Below are positions 31,116-40,859 of a DNA stretch of 64,000 bases, piece after piece (position 1 is the first letter of the stretch; each line of letters begins with the position of its first letter). The DNA is from Pseudeuparius sepicola. Its lineage: Eukaryota > Arthropoda > Insecta > Coleoptera > Anthribidae. Where the stretch lies: the NCBI GenBank assembly GCA_963920635.1, contig OY987299.1, positions 70,724,692-70,788,691 on the forward strand, written 5' to 3'. Position numbers and translations under genes: made by a program. The notes under the pieces were generated by a model that did no database searches, had not been told where the DNA came from, and saw only the letters and a list, made by a program, of their open reading frames with translations.

Positions 31116-31424
31116 TCATGGTTCTACAATAAATTCGATATTTGTAGATCGGCCGACGGGTCCAAGACTCTTCATGTAATACCTCCTTCCGTTACCGATA
31201 TCCCTATTAATTTCTTCGATCCGTTGGGGCGTAAACTCGGCCGTGTATCGTTGCGGCAGCACCGTCTTAAATTCTTCGAACTCTACGTAGACCTTCTCTC
31301 CGTATTGCGTGTTCACTTTGTCCACGCTCGTGATTTGAAAATTTTCATCCACGTCCATATTTTGAACGCTTTCGAATTTCTTGACGATCAAATTCTTGTT
31401 CAGGTGATTCAGGAACGACTGCAT
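31116..31424 (-). CDS. TIR-encoded Polinton protein, right copy (unknown function)
   Basis: 102 residues on the minus strand, the mirror copy of the gene at 15476-15781. It differs by a few substitutions (for example NLIVKKFE against NLIFKKFE) and has one extra codon at the end, because the TIR boundary at 31122 lies inside the last codons and the terminal sequence is contributed by unique DNA. The protein is therefore intact at both ends despite sequence drift, which hints at selection or recent homogenisation. Confidence 0.75.
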   Translation of the reverse strand: MQSFLNHLNKNLIVKKFESVQNMDVDENFQITSVDKVNTQYGEKVYVEFEEFKTVLPQRYTAEFTPQRIEEINRDIGNGRRYYMKSLGPVGRSTNIEFIVEP

Positions 31425-31761
31425 TTTGAACTCGGCAAATCAGACTGTGGGAAATTGTAAGTGTATATAACGGGAAAACTGCTCTTGCGCACGAATATAT
31501 AGACCTCACCCCACCAAGCCGTTGGAGTGGGGGTTGCCCCGTCGTTGGAGTGGGGGGGGTCAACTGGGGGTCACACGTGACCCAAAGGTCAAAGGTTAAC
31601 CTATCAGGATCTAGGGGTCAACTGGGGTCATCCGGTGACGTCACGTGACCTCGGGCATGACGTAGCCACTTTGCTCCCGTGACCTCGGGCCGTAGGGGAC
31701 TCTCAGGATCAAGGGGTCAACTGAGGTCAAAGTGAGCCCGTACTCTCTTTGTATTACTACT
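31122..31761 (-). repeat. Right terminal inverted repeat of the Polinton
   Basis: Mirror of 15112-15778, ending GTATTACTACT at 31761, the exact reverse of the left terminus. Confidence 0.95.
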
Positions 31762-31767
31762 GTGGGT
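31762..31767. other. Right 6-bp target-site duplication of the Polinton (GTGGGT)
   Basis: Perfect copy of 15106-15111 directly abutting the right terminus. Confidence 0.95.
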
Positions 31768-33114
31768 GATCTTTTAGTGGTGGAAAACGGTTTATCGTGA
31801 TTTCCGGCAAAACTGCAACTCCTATCGAAAAAAGTTGAATAGCAAAGTTGTAGGCAATAAAAAGATCTACAACTGTTGTATTTACAATTTTTTCACATAA
31901 CCTCAAAATATCCGCGAAAAATCGAAATAACCGATTTTTTGCTTTTTAATTTTTATCTCCCACAAAAAAAAATTTACACAAAATTTGGTGGAAACTTACC
32001 TTCCTATGTTCCGAATACGCCGTAATTTTTTCGAATCAAAATATTTATTTTTACCCTCTTTTTTTATTTTAAACCGAAAAAGTAACCTCATTTTCAATCG
32101 CAATGCCCACGTCAAAAAAGCTGCTTTTTAAAAAAAGTCGATTCGCTTTTTGTTTGTTGAAACTCCTACTTTCTGATGGTGTAAAAAATATACATCACTA
32201 TGGAAAATTTTCTCAGAAAATGCAAAAAACGAAAAAACTCGATTTCGAAAAAAAAAATTTAATCATTGTTTAAAATTTTGCGCTATTTATTGAAATTTAC
32301 ACTTTAATTAGGTACTTGAAAAATTTAAGATTCCATGTTTTATTGATAAACCAAGAAATTGCAAATCGATATACAATGTGTCCCGGATAAGAATAAACAG
32401 CATGGGGATCTTGCAAACGGTGAGAGATAGAACAACGGTTAAATGGGAAAAAGTTGCGCAATTTTGAGGTCAATAAAATGGTACAAACAGATTTCTAATA
32501 TCTCTTTTCTCTTTTGAGTTATTTTGAAAAAAGTGAAATTTTGCATTTTCGATTTTATTTTTTTCTGAAGTTGTTATCACAGATAGGAAAAAAGAAAAAC
32601 ACTTTCTTATGTCACTTTATAACGGGCTTCAAGATGGCGTTTTTAGATTTGTTCTACAACATTTCGTTTTTTGAGAAACCATCTTCAACTTAATTTTTTT
32701 AAAGACGGACCTGGATTTTTTTGCAGATTTTGAAAACGCGAAATATTTTTAAAATGTTTTGAGACAATTATACTGAAAATTTATTTTTTCCATTTAAATA
32801 CAGGGCCGCATTAGAAAAAAGTGAGTGGAAAAAAAGGAATTTTCAGAATAATTAGCTCAAAACATTTTAAAAATATTTCGTGTCATATATCATTGTATAT
32901 GGAATGAAAAGTGTTTTCAAAATCTGCAAAAAAAATCCAGGTCTGTATTTAAAAAAATAAAGTTGAAGATGGTTTCTCAAAAAAACGAAATGTTGTAGAA
33001 CAAATCTAAAAACGCCATCTTAAAGCCCGTTAAAAAGTGACATAAGAAAGTGTTTCTCTTTTTTTCCTATCTGTGATAACAGAAAAAAATAAAATCGAAA
33101 ATGCAAAATTTCAC
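31768..33114. repeat. Palindromic repeat X: rest of left arm, centre (~32810) and start of right arm
   Basis: From about 32520 to 32800 the sequence is mirrored at about 32850-33114. Farther out, 32050-32540 is mirrored at 36439-36890 and 31768-32050 at 43251-43555. Reassembling the pieces gives a palindrome with arms of about 1.1 kb. No coding frame is present. X is probably a foldback-type transposon. Confidence 0.85.
33101..33114. other. Left 14-bp duplication (ATGCAAAATTTCAC) of the SINE-like insertion
   Basis: The same 14 bases recur at 36425-36438. The mirror arm of X has them once. Confidence 0.8.
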
Positions 33115-33220
33115 AGAAAGATTTTTAGTACCGGTAATTATAAATATAAAGGATGTTTTTTTAGTGGCAAACTAACAATCATGAATGTTTACCCTACACC
33201 ATCTAACCCCTTCTAGTAGC

Positions 33221-33754
33221 TGTAGACGAAATATAGGTATTGGATTGGATTTTGGGAACATTTTATTTGTTTATGCACTCTTCTTTATAATTATTGTGTA
33301 CATCTAAAAACAATACAGGGTTCTTATCTAACCAACCATGTATTGAGAGTAGTTTGGTATCGCCGGTCCGGTACTAATAAATGAATATCTACTTATTTTT
33401 TAAATCAGAAACTGCTATTTTTTATACGAGTTTTTATAACTCCTGCGAAAGGCAATTTGGAACCGTTCTTCGTTCTTTTGCGTCTTAAGAGCTAGGTAGC
33501 TGTTTGTTTTCATTGTTGCAGTATATTTTATTTAATAATTTATCACTGTAATCGGAAATTAGTACCAGGTAGGTTGAAACATTTGCTGTATTAAAAATAT
33601 GTATTCTATTGTTAAATATTATTACAGTTTTGACTTGTTCACAAACTCCTGCAAAGATCTCACGGTTCATCCACGTGTGCCTACTCCAATTAAAGAACCC
33701 TGGGCAAGACGTTTTGGAATTTCATTGCTAACCTGAACCTACATATCTGTTACA
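33221..33754 (+). repeat. Left LTR of a gag-protease LTR element
   Basis: Starts TGTAGACG and ends TGTTACA. It matches 35747-36343 closely but lacks about 66 bp of it. A primer-binding-site-like TGGCGACC begins 4 bases downstream at 33758. Confidence 0.8.
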
Positions 33755-33770
33755 TCTTGGCGACCAACGA

Positions 33771-34764
33771 GTGGGCTTAGCAATTTCTGGTAAAATGTCC
33801 ATGCCACCTGGACCTGCACGTGAGGGAGAATCGATGATACCGAGGTCTAGTAGGGGACGTCCGATTGTCATCCCAGCCTACCTTCGGGACTACCATCTCC
33901 GACCAGGGGTGGTTCCACCACGCTCAGACCCTACAGGGGGTGTAAGTAGGGTCCCAGTAGCCACCAATCTTCTGGAAAACCACGCATCGGCTGAAGGTAG
34001 GAACTTTCCATTTTTGGGTTTATCAAATGGAGCTCCGGAGCCCGCGCGAGCTCACACACCATCACAAATAGCATCTGCAAGTTATACGCAGAGTGTTGGT
34101 GATGTTTTACACCCTCCATGTCAGCAGCTGCCACCCTCTAATGTATCCTTGGAACGACTTGCAAAGTTTAAATCTTCTTAGTGCACCTACAACAAATGTG
34201 ATAAATAGTAGTACGGATATTGCTAAGAATAATCAAAACTTTTGTAGTGTTAATTCATTGAAAGATGTAAAGGCACTACCTAGCTTTGAAGACAATAATA
34301 TTTTACGTCCAACGGATTTTTTAAAATTTAATAGAAACTTTTAGTCCGGTTACTAATATCCCATTTTTTTTAATTTAGCAGTTTAATATTCAATAATTTT
34401 AAAGGACTAGCTAAGTTGTGGGCTGACGCTTATTTGGGACCTGTCTAAAATTTTGCAGTTTAAAAATGCTTTTATAGCTCAATTTTCGTTGCAGGTTAAA
34501 CTAAAAATAAAGGCAGGCAGGTATATAGAGGGCCAAAGGTCGCTTGTTGACCATTTTAATTTTTATGTGTGTTTGTCAAAACACTTCATACCTCCATACC
34601 CCATGGAGATACTGATTGCTACAATAGCGAGGCACTCTCCGTCAAATATTTCTTGTATTTTGATTGGCAGTTCTTCAATTGAACAGGGGCTGGATCGCCT
34701 CAGACAGGCCGATCATTATTTTAGGACGGACTTCTCGGGTGCAATCAGGCCTGAGAATGCATAA
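33771..34764 (+). pseudogene. gag: Gag-like remnant of the short LTR element
   Basis: A proline-rich N-terminal frame (33771-34181) and a later frame at 34453-34764 containing QFSLQVKLKIKAGRYIEGQ and SLVDHFNFYVCLSKHF, the spacing of Gag capsid sequence with its RxQxxxE-like block. Stops and frame changes separate them. No zinc knuckle is seen. Confidence 0.5.
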
Positions 34765-34830
34765 AAAAGGAATTTTTTCTCACAAAAATATCGCACCTTA
34801 CGCTAAAGCAGATTACACATGTAGAGGTCG

Positions 34831-35438
34831 ATGATCAGGAATCGGGAAACGAAACCCCTTTCCAGAAGTAGGCCGCTCCATGGAAAATTTCAAAGAATGG
34901 GTCCCGCAGATGTACACGAGGGTGACTCTGATTCGGAAGTACAGTCACTTCCAGTAGAAGTTCCTAGAAGTTGCCTAGTGGTCTCAATAAATTTGTATGG
35001 ATATATTTTTCCTGCTTTGGTGGATAGTGGAAGTGAAATAAGTTGTTTTTCACATGAAGTGTGGTCGTCATTAGGCGATCTCAAAGAGAAAATTCCTGTT
35101 TTTCCCTGCATAGGTCTTACTGTGGTCAGGGCTTTTAAATGTAAAAAGAAAAAAGTGAACCGACAAGTCCTTTTATTGTTTTCACTTTTCGATCAAAAAC
35201 AAAATTGGTGTGTGAGTTTTTTCTCATTCCAGATTTGACTTCTCCCATTATTTTGGGGTATGATTTTTTAAAATGTGATAAATGTAGTGTTGTTGACTGT
35301 GTTTTAAATTATTTGTTTATGGATTTTAATAACAAAATTTTAATAATCCCTGAATCAAAGTCACATACTTCCTCGCCTGGGGAGAGTTCAGTAAGGATAA
35401 GAGTTTTGTTCGATAAAAAAGCTTGTTTTACAAACTAG
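34831..35438 (+). pseudogene. pro: Retroviral-type aspartic protease of the short LTR element
   Basis: The active site is FPALVDSGSEISCFS (about residues 60-75 of the first frame). The flap/C-terminal motif LTSPIILGYDFLKC lies in the overlapping next frame, from about 35235, so an indel splits the enzyme. No polymerase follows before the right LTR. Confidence 0.65.
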
Positions 35439-35746
35439 TCTTCGGAAAAACAATAAGCGTGTTATTGAGTTCTCTCGCTTACTTTTCCCAATTCAAATAA
35501 GGAGCGAGGTATTTTTCGTGCGGACCTTTTGAGACGCTATTCTATTATCCTCCATTATCATTGTGATAAAATTAACATAAAAATAATATTAATAAACAAA
35601 AATTAAAGAAGTTAGGTTGACGTAAGATGTCAAAAAGGTTTAAATTCATAAATCACTAAAGTCTGTTCTTTTCTTCTTCTTCTGTAAGAATAGGGGTCGA
35701 GTTCACCCGCCACTTTTGTTCTGGTTGAACTCTGGAGGATGGCAAA

Positions 35747-36343
35747 TGTGACGAAATATAGGTATTGGATTTTGGGAACATTTTATTTGTTTATGCACTC
35801 TTCTTTATAATTATTGTGTGCAGCTAAAAACAATACAGGGTTCTTATCTAACCTACCATGTATTGAGAGTAGTTTGGTATCGCCGCCTGTGGATGGCGCC
35901 ACTGGACCATGGAAACCCTAGTATCCTTAGTTGGCTATCAAAGTACAGATGTCGCCTCCGGTACTAATAAATGAATATCTACTTATTTTTTAAATCAGAA
36001 ACTGCTATTTTTTATACGAGTTTTTATAACTCCTGCGAAAGGCAATTTGGAACCGTTCTTCGTTCTTTTGCGTCTTGTCAGAGCTAGGTAGCTGTTTGTT
36101 TTCATTGTTGCAGTATATTTTATTTAATAATTTATCACTGTAATCGGAAATTAGTGCCAGGTAGTTTGAAACATTTGCTTTAAAAATATGTATTCTATTG
36201 TTAAATATTATTACAGTTTTGACTTGTTCACAAACTCCTGTAAAAATCTCACGGTTCATCCACGTGTGCCTACTCCAATTAAAGAACCCTGGGCAAGACG
36301 TTTTGGAATTTCATTGCTAACCTGAACCTACATATCTGTTACA
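35747..36343 (+). repeat. Right LTR of the gag-protease LTR element
   Basis: Direct repeat of 33221-33754 ending TGTTACA, including about 66 bp (around 35890-35955) absent from the left copy. Confidence 0.8.
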
Positions 36344-36358
36344 ACATCTCACCGCTAC

Positions 36359-36375
36359 CCGGGTTCGAGTCCCGG
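36359..36375 (+). other. tRNA-like T arm / pol III B box of the SINE
   Basis: CCGGG-TTCGAGT-CCCGG forms a perfect T-stem/loop containing GGTTCGAGTCC. There is no complete tRNA around it, so it is scored as SINE-derived, not as a tRNA gene. Confidence 0.6.
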
Positions 36376-36424
36376 CTGGAGTGCATTTTTTTAAATTGAT
36401 ATCCTACTAAAAAACATCCTTTAT

Positions 36425-36890
36425 ATGCAAAATTTCACTTTTTTTCAAAATAACTCAAAAGCGAAAAGGTATTAGAAATCTGTTTGTACCATTTTATTGA
36501 CCTCAAAATTGCGCCACTTTTCCCCCATTTAACCGTTGTTCTATCTCTCAGCATTTGCAAGATCCCCATGCTGTTAATTCTTATCCGGGACACATTGTAT
36601 ATCGATTTGCAATTTCTTGGTTTATCAATATAACATGGAATCTTAAAATTTTCAAGTACCTAATTAAAGTGTAAATTTTAATAAATAGCCCAAAATTTTA
36701 AACAATGGTTAAATTTTTTTAAAAATCGAGTATATTTTGTTTTTTGCATTTTCTAAGAAAATTTTCTATAGTAATGTATATTTTTTTACACCATCAGAAA
36801 GTAGAGGTTTCAACGAACAAAAAGCGAATCGACTTTTTTTAAAAACAGCTTTTTTGACGTGGGCATTTTCGATTTCGTTACTTTTACGGT
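36425..36890 (-). repeat. Middle part of the right arm of palindromic repeat X
   Basis: Reverse complement of about 32050-32540, with a TTAA at 36891-36894 where the next nested element enters. Confidence 0.85.
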
Positions 36891-38204
36891 TTAAGAGGCT
36901 ACGATACTTATGAAATCCGCCTGAAGTGCCCGACTCAATTCAGGACAAACGTCGCTCGATTAGATATGCCTATCCTTTTCCTTCCTCTGGTCCCCACGAC
37001 TCCCCACTGCAGCCTGCCCCTTCATAGTGCTACGATTGAGGGGCAGCCGGCCGTAGTTACTACACTGAGAAAAATCTGTCACTTTGTAAAAAAAACCTGT
37101 TTAATTCAATATGAGATATTATTCCTCAAACTCAAGCAGAAGCTTTTTTGTAACTAACAATAATCAATTCAATGACAATTGATATTGAATTCTAATGAAT
37201 AATTTAAATGTAATATTTTATTTCAATAAATAGCATGTTCTGAAATTGATTCTATAATACTTCTTTTCTAAGCACATTCTTTTGTCAGAACAACATAACA
37301 TAACGTTTCATGGTGTTGAATTGAATAGGGGTACATTTAACTGTTCATTATACTGAAATTATAACTACTGTCCCTGAATTTTTGCTGGATTTGTAATAAT
37401 TGTGGGTACTAATATCAATTATAATTATTAGTAATATATCATATTATTGCCTAAATAATAAGCAAATGATGTGTAAATTGCAAATCAAGTTGCTAGTGTA
37501 ACAACTTATAATTGACAAAACAGAAATGTTGCAGCTGAGATCAATAAATTAATAACATTTAATTTTAGTGGATACAAGTTCTAGTAACCCCCAGTTTGTT
37601 AATAGCCATCCACTTGCACAGTGTCCATTATGGCTACGAACGATATAAAATGTATGGTTGATTCAAAACCTTTGCGATCATTAATTTGCGATCATTGATT
37701 TTGGTAAATTACTCAGTCAAGGTCACAGCTTTTTTTACTAACGTGTTTGTAATAGGATATTAGTTCAGTCGAGTAAAAAGTACTTGATTCAATCTAACTT
37801 GTATTTGACATGAATTCTAATATGAAAATTCTAAGAATTTCTTGAATACCATAAAAATTGGAAAACATGATTTACTGATTATATTGATGAATACCTATAA
37901 AAGTTGCAATTAAGTTGTTTTGTTGATCCAATGAATTATAATGTTTTTTCAGTTGCTTCTGGGGTACTCTTAGATAGTTTGGAGTAGTCTGAGGGTGAGA
38001 ATTATTATTATTTAAATAAAATAAATTTAATTGTTTAAATAAAACATGAGACATTTTAAAACCGAGGTTATGCTTTCATTGTAGTATGCCAATTTTAGTA
38101 TCAAAGTGACAATACGTCTTCTTAACGGAAATTTAAACTATTTTAAACTTATTGGTTCATCTGCAATTATGTCAAAAGTATAGATTAGATTAGAAAAGTG
38201 ACTA

Positions 38205-38869
38205 TACAGGGTGGTTCACTTTTATGTGGTAGGACTTTAACATTAGATAGAAAAAGATAATCTAAAATGAAAATTTTATATCAACATATATCGGGGAAAG
38301 CTTAGTTTCCGAGATACAGGGCGTTGAAGTGTTGGAAAAAATATGAAGTATTTTTTACACTGTCCGAACCAGTGGAGATATTTAAACCAAATTTGATGTG
38401 TAGTACCACCTTTTTGACTACGATATTTAGTGATAATATGAAGGTCCTGAAATAACCAGTGGTGGAGTTATGGGTTTTCACTATCACTAAATTTAAAAAG
38501 TAATTAGTACGGACCTGTCTCACATCAACGTAAATTTTTTTTTCGTAAAGTTCTTTCAATTCTCTACAAAAAGTGTATCTTGACATTTTTTTGTATCTGC
38601 CACGGTTGTGTAGTAAATAAATTATTTCGTTTCCATCTCAGCCTTTTTTGCCTAAAAATGTGTTTTCTAAGATTATTGATAAATATCGCAAATAACAGAA
38701 ATTAATTATGGAACACTTATCGGATTCAGCTATTTTATTTTTAATTTTATGGAAACAATTTTAAAAATAAACTGGCACTTGGTTTGAGGTACATTACTTT
38801 ATTATCATTTTAACATTTTTATCAAATCTAGTATTATTTCTTAATATTTTTTATAATTCTAAATTTGTA
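38205..38869. repeat. Left 665-bp inverted repeat of the mariner-type element
   Basis: Mirrored by 40193-40857. Both contain the same 94-codon frame (38302-38586 minus, 40476-40760 plus), which looks incidental. The transposase stop lies within its inner ten bases. Confidence 0.92.
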
Positions 38870-39943
38870 CAACATTCAACAATTGTTCAAAATGTGATCC
38901 ATTCTGTTGCACACATAATTCACTTCGACGCCTAACGGATTGAACAGCATCGATTAAATTGCCATTTCTCAATTCATCGCACGCATGTCTGATACGATCA
39001 ATAAGTTGTTCCCTTGTTTCTACAGGAGTCGCATAGACTTGTTCTTTTAAAAATCCCCATACGAAGAAGTCCAGAGGTGTTATGTCCGGAGAACGTGGTG
39101 GCCAAGCGACCGGTCCCCCTCGTCCGATCCACCTATTTGGAAAGTTATTATTTAACCAGTTCCTCACATTTCGATGAAAATGTGCAGGACAGCCGTCAAG
39201 TTGGAACCAAGACAACAATCTTAAGTTTAAAGGAATGTCTTCCCACATATTATTATGCTCAGCTACTAAAAACTCCAAAAAATTGTCACCATTCACTCGC
39301 TGTGGCAAAAAAAGGGTCCAAACAGATGATGGTTTTACAGTCCAATCCAAACATTGACACTAAATTCGACCTGCAAATTTCTTGGCCGGATTGCATGTGG
39401 GTTTTCTTGTGCCCAAATATGCTGATTATGAAAGTTTACTACTCCACGACGAGTAAAACACGACTCGTCCGTCCATAAAATGTTATTTAAAAATTCTCTA
39501 TTTCCTTCAATTGACTCCAAAATCCATCGGCAAAACACTAATCTTCTTTCTGCATCGCCGGGCCTTAAACCTTGTACGGGTTGTAGATGATACGCATGCC
39601 TGTGATCTCTTTTTAAAGCTCGCAAAATTGCAGACTTTGAAACACGTAGGGCCACTGACACTCTTCTGCTACTTGTTGTAGGATTCCTATCGAATTCACG
39701 AAGAATCTCATTGTTGCGTCTGACTTGTTGGATATTGTTTTCATTTCCTCGTTCGACGATTCTAGTTCTCAGACCGCGAGTTCTGAATTGCCGGTGCATG
39801 TTAACAAACACCGAGGGACGCGGATGGCGCCTATTTGGAAATCGCCTCCGGTATTCTCTGGCTGCTTCCGCAGAGTTCCCATTTGCAACTCCGTAGCAGA
39901 AATGGATGTCAGCCTGCTCTTCATTTGTAAATTGGAACGGCAT
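38859..39943 (-). pseudogene. Tc1/mariner-superfamily transposase, one frameshift
   Basis: Starts at ATG 39943 (MPFQFTNEEQADIHF, a helical DNA-binding start) and reads through the first catalytic block ILWTDESCFTRRGVVNFH. It then stops at 39335, and the next frame continues with FLPQRVNG, WFQLDGCPAHFHRNVRNW and WPPRSPDITPLDFFVWG to 38859. The second and third Asp are 41 residues apart, compatible with a DD41D arrangement. A single indel near 39340-39350 breaks it. A DUF4817-like N-terminal region is possible. Confidence 0.85.
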
Positions 39944-40079
39944 TTTAATTATTAACAAAGACAAACTGCGGCGCTGCTACGTTCATCTACTGGATGACAG
40001 ATTATTGTATTATTAACTGTCAATAAGATTTTCTTTTCCATGGCACACTTATCTTCACCAGTACGGCGATGCAGAAAGG

Positions 40080-40192
40080 ACATTAGTATTTTGCCGATGG
40101 ATTTTGTAGTCAAAGGAAATAAGACAATTTTTAAATAACATTTTATGGGCGGAAGAATCATGTTTTACTCGTCGTGGTATAATTTAGAATTC
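40080..40192 (+). pseudogene. Inverted fragment of the same transposase
   Basis: Plus-strand sequence here is a diverged copy of the transposase segment that runs on the minus strand at about 39540-39450 (around ILWTDES). It leads directly into the right inverted repeat as if the rest of the gene had been deleted. Confidence 0.7.
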
Positions 40193-40857
40193 TACAAATT
40201 TAGAATTATAAAAAATATTAAGAAATAATACTAGATTTGATAAAAATGTTAAAATGATAATAAAGTAATGTACCTCAAACCAAGTGCCAGTTTATTTTTA
40301 AAATTGTTTCCATAAAATTAAAAATAAAATAGCTGAATCCGATAAGTGTTCCATAATTAATTTCTGTTATTTGCGATATTTATCAATAATCTTAGAAAAC
40401 ACATTTTTAGGCAAAAAAGGCTGAGATGGAAACGAAATAATTTATTTACTACACAACCGTGGCAGATACAAAAAAATGTCAAGATACACTTTTTGTAGAG
40501 AATTGAAAGAACTTTACGAAAAAAAAATTTACGTTGATGTGAGACAGGTCCGTACTAATTACTTTTTAAATTTAGTGATAGTGAAAACCCATAACTCCAC
40601 CACTGGTTATTTCAGGACCTTCATATTATCACTAAATATCGTAGTCAAAAAGGTGGTACTACACATCAAATTTGGTTTAAATATCTCCACTGGTTCGGAC
40701 AGTGTAAAAAATACTTCATATTTTTTCCAACACTTCAACGCCCTGTATCTCGGAAACTAAGCTTTCCCCGATATATGTTGATATAAAATTTTCATTTTAG
40801 ATTATCTTTTTCTATCTAATGTTAAAGTCCTACCACATAAAAGTGAACCACCCTGTA
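40193..40857. repeat. Right 665-bp inverted repeat of the mariner-type element
   Basis: Reverse complement of 38205-38869. Confidence 0.92.
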
Positions 40858-40859
40858 TA

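Larger units (their letters stand above)
15112..31761. mobile_element. Polinton/Maverick (adintovirus-like) element, 16.65 kb
   Basis: The element has AG...CT termini, long inverted repeats and a 6-bp target duplication, the established hallmarks of Polintons. It encodes the diagnostic set: protein-primed DNA polymerase B, retroviral-like integrase, FtsK/HerA-type packaging ATPase, adenain-like protease, major capsid protein and penton-like minor capsid protein. A PLA2-containing virion protein and a BIR-RING protein are added. Polymerase and capsid genes converge near 24 kb. About 2.9 kb at 28.2-31.1 kb has no gene. Damage is limited to a stop in the integrase leader, a frameshift in the DUF8207-like gene and a duplication in the polymerase. 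This is a young but probably inactive endogenous copy. Confidence 0.97.
33221..36343 (+). mobile_element. Short LTR retroelement with gag and protease only
   Basis: Two direct LTRs (534 and 597 bp) enclose about 2 kb. The interior has Gag-like frames and an aspartic protease, but no reverse transcriptase, RNase H or integrase motif was found, so it must have depended on another element. Frames are broken. Confidence 0.75.
33115..36424 (+). mobile_element. SINE-like insertion split by an LTR element
   Basis: It is bounded by 14-bp direct repeats, as expected of target-primed retroposition. Its right part has a tRNA-type T arm and B box (GGTTCGAGTCC at 36362-36372). Near both ends it has an inverted motif, ATAAAGGATGTTTTTT (33145-33165 and 36406-36425). 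Between 33221 and 36343 lies a nested LTR element. Confidence 0.65.
38205..40857. mobile_element. Tc1/mariner-superfamily element with 665-bp inverted repeats
   Basis: Ends TACAGGGTGG and CCACCCTGTA are flanked by TA dinucleotides (38203-38204, 40858-40859). The inverted repeats 38205-38869 and 40193-40857 appear essentially identical. A transposase on the minus strand fills the middle. Confidence 0.92.

Noticed and set aside
36343..36385. A tRNA gene
   Set aside because: Only the T arm/B box is present, without acceptor, D or anticodon arms, and it lies inside a retroposon-like insertion.
38302..38586. 94-codon frame repeated in both mariner inverted repeats
   Set aside because: Its duplication follows from the inverted repeat itself; it is AT-rich, has no family features and overlaps the terminal region of the transposon.
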